From NCBI RefSeq assembly GCF_000154825.1, contig NZ_DS560015.1, positions 273,052-337,051 on the forward strand: DNA of 64,000 nt, read 5' to 3'. Positions 58,480 through 64,000 of this stretch are shown piece by piece; the stretch's first letter is position 1; every line of letters starts with the position of its first letter. The notes beneath the pieces were generated by a model. That model made no database searches and was not told the origin of the DNA. It saw nothing but the letters and a program-made list of their open reading frames with translations. A program made the translations under genes and the position numbers. The DNA is from Anaerofustis stercorihominis DSM 17244. GTDB taxonomy: Bacteria > Bacillota > Clostridia > Eubacteriales > Anaerofustaceae.

Positions 58480-61146
58480 ATGAGTAATAATAATGAAAAT
58501 AAGGTTTTTTATCACTCCCTTGGTGTAGAAGATATGCTGAAAAGTTTGAATACTACAACTGAAGGGTTAAGCGATAAAGAAGCCTTGGATAGATTAAATA
58601 AATATGGTGCAAATGAACTGAAGAAAGCACCTAAAAAATCTATTTTTGAAATGCTTAAGGAACAATTATCAGATGTAATGGTCCTTATATTGATAGCGGC
58701 TGCGCTGCTGTCCGTTATTTTGAACGAATGGACGGAAGCCATCGTGATAATGGTGATTGTAATAATTGACGCTGTAATAGGTATAGTTCAGGAGAAAAAA
58801 GCCGTAGATGCAATGGAGGCATTGAAAAGTATGTCCGCACCTACCGCAAGGGCGCTTAGAGAAGGTGAAGAAAGCATCGTTAAGGCAAGGGAACTTGTTA
58901 TAGGCGATGTGGTGATATTGGAAGACGGCTGTATAGTCCCCGCAGATATGAGGCTTATTGAATCCGCAAACCTAAAGATAGAAGAAGCCTCTCTTACAGG
59001 AGAGTCCGTTCCCTCCGAAAAAGATTGGGAGGACGTGTTTGAAAGAGATATACCTCTCGGGGACAGGACGAATATGGCGTATACTTCTTCCATAGTAACT
59101 TACGGAAACGGTATAGGGGTGGTGACCGCTACGGGTATGGATACAGAAGTCGGCAGTATTGCGGGAATGCTGGAAAAAGAAGATGACTTTGATACACCTC
59201 TAAAGAGGAAGCTGAATTCTGTAGGCAAAATACTCAGCGTAGTAGGTATAGTAGTTTGTGTACTTATGTTTATTTTAGGATATATGTATCAAAAGCCATT
59301 GATACCTCTTCTTATGACTGCCATTTCTCTTGCCATTTCAATCATTCCCGAAGGACTTCCCGCTACCGCAACGATAGTAATGGCTCTCGGTGTACAAAGA
59401 ATGGCAAAGAAAAATGCACTTGTCAGAAAGCTTCCCGCAGTGGAGACGCTCGGGAGTGCGACTGTAATATGCTCCGATAAAACAGGCACGCTTACAAAAA
59501 ATCAAATGACCGTAACTCATATAGCCATGAACGGAGATTTTGAAAAGGGAGAAGCTACAGAAGTAAAAGCTGCGGGAGAAAAGTATGAGCACATATATAA
59601 AGATTTGATTTCAGCCGCCGCACTTTGTAACAATGCAAGCCTTGACCTGGATAATGAGGGAGAGATTTTGGGAGATCCAACGGAAGGAGCCCTCATATAT
59701 CTTGCAAAAGATTTTGGTATAGACCACGAAGACTATGAAGATGAACATGAAAGAGAATTTGAACAGCCCTTTGATTCAGATAGAAAGAGAATGAGTACCG
59801 TTCATATAATGGACGGAGAAATAACATCTTTCACAAAGGGTGCTGTAGACGAAATGTTACCTCTTTGTACGAAGATATTAACAGAACAAGGCGTAAGAGA
59901 CATAACCGAAGAAGACAAAGCTAATATAATTAATCTTTGCCGTAAGATGTCTGAAGACGCTCTAAGAGTCCTTGGTTTTGCCAAGAGGATTTTAGATGAG
60001 ATCCCCGAAGAAGATGATGAAGATATCGAATTTGATATGATATTTCTCGGTGCAGTGGGAATGATAGACCCTCCGAGGGAAGAAGTCATAGACGCGGTAG
60101 AGACTTGTCATAAAGCGGGCATAAGGACTATAATGATAACCGGAGACCATAAGATAACCGCTATGGCAATAGCTAAAAAGCTTCATATATATAAAGACGG
60201 GAACACCGTTATATCAGGTGATGAGCTCGATAATATGAATGATGACGAACTTGATAAACTTGTAGGTACAGCGGCTGTTTTTGCAAGAGTTTCTCCAAAA
60301 GATAAGCTTAGGATAATAAAATCTCTAAAAAGAGTAGGGGAAGTGGCTGCAATGACGGGGGACGGCGTAAACGACTCTCCTGCTTTAAAAGCTGCCGATA
60401 TAGGTGTTGCAATGGGTAAAAGCGGTACCGACGTAGCTAAGGACAGTGCCGATATGATTTTGATGGACGATAATTTTACTACCATTGAATATGCAATAAA
60501 AGAGGGAAGAAGAGTATATAGGAACATACAAAAGGTTATTCAATTCCTTCTTGCGGGTAATATCGCAGAAATACTTACTCTGTTTATAGCGACTGTCTTA
60601 AATTGGGACGCACCCATACTTGCCGTTCATGTGCTTTTGATAAACCTGGCAACGGATACTCTTCCCGCACTTGCTCTGGGTGTGGATCCTGCGGGAAGAA
60701 ATATAATGAAGCATAAACCTATAAAGTCAAATTCATTATTTGAAAAAGGACTGGTTGTGAGGGTATTGCTTCACGGTTTATATATAATGATTGCTACGAT
60801 ATCCGCTTATCAAATAGGAATACATATCGATTCTCATGAGGTTGGAATGACGATGGCTTTCTTAGTTCTTGCTATATCTCAGTTATTTCATGCACTCAAC
60901 CAAAGGTCGAACACTCAGTCTGCTTTTACCACAAAGAACGGACACAACAAATACTTGTTTTTGGCAATGGTAGCTTCTGGTATGATACTTGCTCTTACAA
61001 TATGTATACCACAGCTTAGAGAATTTTTCAGCCTTACTACGCTAAGATTTGAAGAATGGAAGATAGTCGGTGTATTCTCATTGCTGCCACTATTGTTGGT
61101 TGAAATAACAAAACTATTAAAAAGGACTTTTCATTTTGAAATATAA
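58480..61146 (+). CDS. Cation-transporting P-type ATPase (PIIA, calcium-type)
   Basis: An 888-residue pump with the full set of P-type motifs: SLTGES in the actuator domain, IPEGLPA in M4, CSDKTGTLT with phosphorylated Asp 333, DPPREEV, and MTGDGVNDSPALKAADIG in the hinge. Length, N-terminal HSLGVEDMLKSLN and C-terminal helices match PacL/SERCA-like calcium pumps, some of which move Mn2+. GAAGGAG site. The leader contains an attenuator-like structure. Confidence 0.93.
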   Translation: MSNNNENKVFYHSLGVEDMLKSLNTTTEGLSDKEALDRLNKYGANELKKAPKKSIFEMLKEQLSDVMVLILIAAALLSVILNEWTEAIVIMVIVIIDAVIGIVQEKKAVDAMEALKSMSAPTARALREGEESIVKARELVIGDVVILEDGCIVPADMRLIESANLKIEEASLTGESVPSEKDWEDVFERDIPLGDRTNMAYTSSIVTYGNGIGVVTATGMDTEVGSIAGMLEKEDDFDTPLKRKLNSVGKILSVVGIVVCVLMFILGYMYQKPLIPLLMTAISLAISIIPEGLPATATIVMALGVQRMAKKNALVRKLPAVETLGSATVICSDKTGTLTKNQMTVTHIAMNGDFEKGEATEVKAAGEKYEHIYKDLISAAALCNNASLDLDNEGEILGDPTEGALIYLAKDFGIDHEDYEDEHEREFEQPFDSDRKRMSTVHIMDGEITSFTKGAVDEMLPLCTKILTEQGVRDITEEDKANIINLCRKMSEDALRVLGFAKRILDEIPEEDDEDIEFDMIFLGAVGMIDPPREEVIDAVETCHKAGIRTIMITGDHKITAMAIAKKLHIYKDGNTVISGDELDNMNDDELDKLVGTAAVFARVSPKDKLRIIKSLKRVGEVAAMTGDGVNDSPALKAADIGVAMGKSGTDVAKDSADMILMDDNFTTIEYAIKEGRRVYRNIQKVIQFLLAGNIAEILTLFIATVLNWDAPILAVHVLLINLATDTLPALALGVDPAGRNIMKHKPIKSNSLFEKGLVVRVLLHGLYIMIATISAYQIGIHIDSHEVGMTMAFLVLAISQLFHALNQRSNTQSAFTTKNGHNKYLFLAMVASGMILALTICIPQLREFFSLTTLRFEEWKIVGVFSLLPLLLVEITKLLKRTFHFEI

Positions 61147-61294
61147 TGATTTTTATATTTTACTTAAAAAGACTTTATAAGAAGAAAGATTTTAAACTGT
61201 AAGGGATTAGTTCCTTGCAGTTTTTATGTATCTCAATAATATACTTTTATGATATAATTATTAATAAATATTAATATAAATAGTGGGAGAGAAA

Positions 61295-61961
61295 ATGAAA
61301 GCAGTAATATTTGATTTCAACGGGACCATGTTTTTTTGATTCCGACAAGCATGAAAAGGCATGGGAAAAGTATATCGGTGATTTGATAGGCAGAAAAATA
61401 AGCGATAAGGAATTCAAAGAATGTGTACACGGAAGGAACAGTTCATTTATTATCGAACATTTTTTGAATAAGAAAATGGATAAAAGAACACTAATGAAGA
61501 TGTCCGATGAAAAGGAAAGAGTTTACAGAGGACTATGTCTTGAAGATAAAGAAAATTTTCACTTGGTTAAAGGACTTACGGATTTTCTTGATTATTTGAA
61601 AGAAAAGGGAATTAAGATAAATATTGCTACGGCTTCCAATAAAGAAAATATAGATTTTTACTTTGATAATTTTGATTTGGCTAAGTGGTTCGATTACGAT
61701 AAAGTCGTTTTCGATAACGGGACTTTACCGGGGAAACCTGCACCGGATATTTATTTGAAAGCGGCGAAAAATATAGGTGTTGATCCAAAAGACGCAGTAG
61801 TGTTTGAAGATGCGATTTCTGGGATAAAGGCGGCATATAACGGCGGTTTTGATAAAGTAATAGTGATTGCAGATGAAAAGGATAAACCTTATTTTGAAAG
61901 TTTAAATGAAGTTTATGGGGTCATAGAAGATTTTACGGAAGCGAAAAGATATTTGGATTAA
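61295..61961 (+). pseudogene. HAD-superfamily phosphatase/phosphoglucomutase-like, frameshifted at a T7 run
   Basis: ATG 61295 (GGGAGAG site) opens MKAVIFDFNGTM, the HAD nucleophile motif D-x-N-G-T, then hits a TGA because of one extra T in TTTTTTT at 61331-61337. With six T the frame continues FFDSDKHEKAWEKYI to 61961, about 222 residues with the cap domain, NIATASNKEN (motif II), GKPAPDIYLKAAKNIGV and VFEDAISGIKAA (motif IV). It may be a pseudogene, slippage-controlled or a base error. Confidence 0.82.
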
Positions 61962-62097
61962 ACATAGTAATGTTTATTGTAGTGTGTAGCATGAAAATAC
62001 TTTACAAATATATAAAACAATGATAACATAATTATGTTATGATTGTTTTTTTATTAAACGATCTATTACATAAATTCGAAATAAAAGGAGATAAAAT

Positions 62098-62505
62098 ATG
62101 GGTAAATATGGTGAAAAAGCAGTAAAATTACATGATGAAAAATACAACTGCTGTCAGTCTGTTGTATTGGCTTTCGAAGAAGAATTGGGCGTTGACAGAG
62201 ATACTCTTGCAAATCTATCGGCTAACTTAGGCGGAGGTTTAGGCTATGCGGGAGAAGTATGCGGAGCTGTTTCAGGAATGGCTATCGTATCGGGATTTTT
62301 AGGCGGATGGAAAGTTCCTACCGATCAGGAAAGCAAAAAAGTAAGTTATGATACAATAAAAGAACTTGTTGAAGAATTCAGAAAAGAAAATAATTATTCA
62401 CGCTGTGATGAACTTCGTGAGCAGAGAAAAGCAGGCGGGAGCACCTGTGCTGAGCTTATAAGCTGTGCGGCGGATATGGTAGCAAGAAAAATGGGGCTTG
62501 AATAA
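62098..62505 (+). CDS. C_GCAxxG_C_C family protein
   Basis: A 135-residue protein. KYNCCQSVVLAFEEELG, LGGGLGYAGEVCGAVSGM and the late GGSTCAELISC match the C_GCAxxG_C_C family, whose conserved cysteines may bind a redox or metal centre; no activity has been assigned. AAAAGGAG site. First of three close genes with an SDR and a DUF2284 protein. Confidence 0.88.
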   Translation: MGKYGEKAVKLHDEKYNCCQSVVLAFEEELGVDRDTLANLSANLGGGLGYAGEVCGAVSGMAIVSGFLGGWKVPTDQESKKVSYDTIKELVEEFRKENNYSRCDELREQRKAGGSTCAELISCAADMVARKMGLE

Positions 62506-62532
62506 ATACATAACTTAGGAGATTAAAATAAC

Positions 62533-63255
62533 ATGGGTAGTAAATTACAAGATAAGGTAGCTATAGTAACGGGAGCGACCGGAGGTATAGGCAGAGAAAT
62601 CGTAAAAGCTTTGGCTAGTGAAGGTGCTAAAGTTTTAATGGCTGATATAAATGAAGAAGCATTAAAAAGTTTAAAGAAAGAAATCGGAGAAAACATAGAG
62701 TATTACAGCGGTGATTTATGCGATTTGGATACGTGCAGGAAAATCGCAGCACACTGCAAGGATACTTTCGGCAAACTTGATATTTTGGTAAACAGTGTTG
62801 GCGTGGCACTCAGAAAGCCTTTACTTGATGTAACCAAAGAAGAGTTTATGAAGCTTTATGAAGTTAATGTATATACGACTCTTTCGATGACTCAGGCATG
62901 TTATGAGTTATTGAAAGACTCAGACAGTTCAGATATAATTTCCATAGTGTCTTCTTCGGGAATGTATCCTCATATACATCAGGGCGCTTACTGTTCCACA
63001 AAGTATGCACAAAGAGCATTGAATGAAGTTTTAAATATAGAACTTTTCGATGATGATATAAGAGTACATAATTTATATCCTTCTGCTGTTGAAACTCCTA
63101 TGGCTAAAATCGCAAGGGGAGATTTAGCTGAAAATATGTCCTGCAAGCCTGAAGAAATAGCAGAGATAATAGTATTTATTTTATCCAACAGGAATAATTC
63201 GGTTATAGATAATTTGATTATAAGACGTTACACGAAAAGACCTGATGAAATGTAG
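62533..63255 (+). CDS. SDR-family oxidoreductase
   Basis: A 240-residue short-chain dehydrogenase. TGATGGIGREIVKAL binds NAD(P), VNSVGVALRKP replaces the usual N-N-A-G by N-S-V-G, and SIVSSSGMYPHIHQGAYCSTK gives the Ser-Tyr-Lys triad. Substrate unknown. TTAGGAG site, 27 bp after the C_GCAxxG_C_C gene. Confidence 0.9.
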   Translation: MGSKLQDKVAIVTGATGGIGREIVKALASEGAKVLMADINEEALKSLKKEIGENIEYYSGDLCDLDTCRKIAAHCKDTFGKLDILVNSVGVALRKPLLDVTKEEFMKLYEVNVYTTLSMTQACYELLKDSDSSDIISIVSSSGMYPHIHQGAYCSTKYAQRALNEVLNIELFDDDIRVHNLYPSAVETPMAKIARGDLAENMSCKPEEIAEIIVFILSNRNNSVIDNLIIRRYTKRPDEM

Positions 63256-63274
63256 GTAATTGGGGGAAAGTAAA

Positions 63275-63838
63275 ATGGAAGATTTTGCAAAAGTAGCTGT
63301 TGAGCTTGGTGCGACTACCGCTAAGGTGATAGATCCCAAAAGCGTAGTTACGGCACCTTGGACGCTGAATAAGTGTAAATACGGGTGTAAGAATTATAAT
63401 AAAAGACAGTGCTGCCCTCCTATTGCAACTACGTATAAGGAGATGCAGGTCTTACTCGATACTTACGAAAAAGCTCTTTTGATACAGTGTCTCGACCCTT
63501 ATGACGTAAATCATGTACTAAGGAAAATGCTTGATTGGCTCGGTAAACACGGATATTATAAATGTCTCGGATACGGAGCAAAGAAGTGTGAAATATGCAG
63601 AGATGAATACGGAGAAGAATGTTCTTTTCCGGATTGCAAACATGCCGACAAAGTAATACCGCAAATGGACGGAAGCGGGATAGACGTTATTCAGACCGTT
63701 ATCAATAATGGATATGAAGAGCACGGAGTAAAGGCATGGGGAGACAGCACGGGATTTAAAGTTCTTCCTCACGAAAAAGGCGGAAAAGACTGGAGAGAAT
63801 CGGGTATAAACTTTTATGGTATGATTTTATTATATTAA
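63275..63838 (+). CDS. DUF2284 metal-binding protein
   Basis: A 187-residue Cys-rich protein. CKYGCKNYNKRQCCPP, YGAKKCEICRDEYGEECSFPDCKHADKV-like blocks (read as KKCEIC, EECSFPDC, CKHAD) and ESGINFYGMILLY match DUF2284, thought to bind metal or iron-sulfur clusters. ATG 63275 follows GGGGGAAAG; an in-frame TTG at 63260 is less likely. Function unknown. Confidence 0.85.
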   Translation: MEDFAKVAVELGATTAKVIDPKSVVTAPWTLNKCKYGCKNYNKRQCCPPIATTYKEMQVLLDTYEKALLIQCLDPYDVNHVLRKMLDWLGKHGYYKCLGYGAKKCEICRDEYGEECSFPDCKHADKVIPQMDGSGIDVIQTVINNGYEEHGVKAWGDSTGFKVLPHEKGGKDWRESGINFYGMILLY

Positions 63839-63860
63839 AAATCAGATTATGATATATTTT

Positions 63861-63895
63861 ATAGACCTCGCGTTTTGCGGGGTTTATTTTTTGTA
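63861..63895 (+). terminator. Probable intrinsic terminator
   Basis: A-ACCTCGC and GCGGGGT-T pair with one G-T pair around GTTTT, followed by ATTTTTT. Confidence 0.6.
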
Positions 63896-64000
63896 GTATT
63901 TTATCCTGTTTTGGTTAAAGGTTTTCATAACATGTAAATATAATTGTTATAAATGCAAAAGAGATACGAATATTTTATCTTATATAACCTTTAAGGACGG

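Noticed and set aside
61311-61961. HAD gene starting at 61311
   Set aside because: That frame lacks the nucleophile motif and a ribosome site. The motif and site are in another frame at 61295, so this is a frameshifted gene.

Overview
The window comes from a low-GC, Gram-positive, anaerobic-type bacterium, most likely a clostridial or tissierellial Firmicute. The evidence is AT-rich DNA with strong AGGAGG ribosome binding sites, SigA-like promoters with 17 bp spacers, T-tailed intrinsic terminators, a GGGtGRT/NifU-like gene pair, an FeoB-associated Cys-rich mini-protein, a DUF3793-flavodoxin pair, a C_GCAxxG_C_C protein and an iron-containing alcohol dehydrogenase. No rRNA, tRNA, CRISPR array, transposase or phage structural gene was recognised.

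Layout. 1-5.8 kb is the end of a catabolic operon: lactonase-like amidohydrolase, Old Yellow Enzyme, class II aldolase, two zinc alcohol dehydrogenases and a 2-hydroxyacid dehydrogenase. 6-16.7 kb holds a DUF2971 gene, a divergent MerR/MATE pair, a Cys-tRNA deacylase, an acetyltransferase, a radical SAM gene with a LexA-like box, a GyrI-like gene, a broken duplicate of a hydrolase locus, an AIM24 gene, the NifU-like/GGGtGRT operon and a DtxR-type regulator. 16.8-25.5 kb has a frameshifted surface protein with Ig-like repeats, an acyltransferase relic, small regulators, a flavodoxin operon with two palindromic operators, and the parent hydrolase locus. 25.8-33.5 kb encodes a very acidic membrane protein, a DUF89-HxlB operon, a disrupted cell-wall amidase and NfeD-SPFH-AroQ. 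34-42 kb carries a purine permease, a MerR/GyrI regulator, a small alarmone synthetase and a TPP-riboswitch thiamin salvage operon (cytX-thiM-thiE-thiD). 42.5-50.3 kb has thioredoxin/CcdA, a second MATE pump, a LURP-one protein, a membrane glycerophosphodiesterase, LrgAB, YaaA and Bcp. 50.6-58 kb holds two paralogous mini-islands of tiny ribbon-helix-helix and XRE regulators, separated by DegV, PrmA, an NAD(P)H oxidoreductase and an alcohol dehydrogenase. 58-64 kb has a Ca-type P-ATPase with an odd leader, a frameshifted HAD phosphatase, a C_GCAxxG_C_C protein, an SDR and a DUF2284 protein.

The most unusual content is a family of about eleven non-coding, palindrome-rich repeats in gene gaps. 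Hairpin positions are conserved while stem sequences change together, several copies start on the stop codon of the upstream gene, and several are pairs of inverted copies. Other notable points are three genes broken at homopolymer runs (two A8, one T7), a 524 bp duplication that appears identical and carries the same in-frame TGA in both copies, a MerR operator shared by two loci 24 kb apart, a LexA-type box on a SPL-like radical SAM promoter, and an HTH gene whose apparent start codon is ATC.
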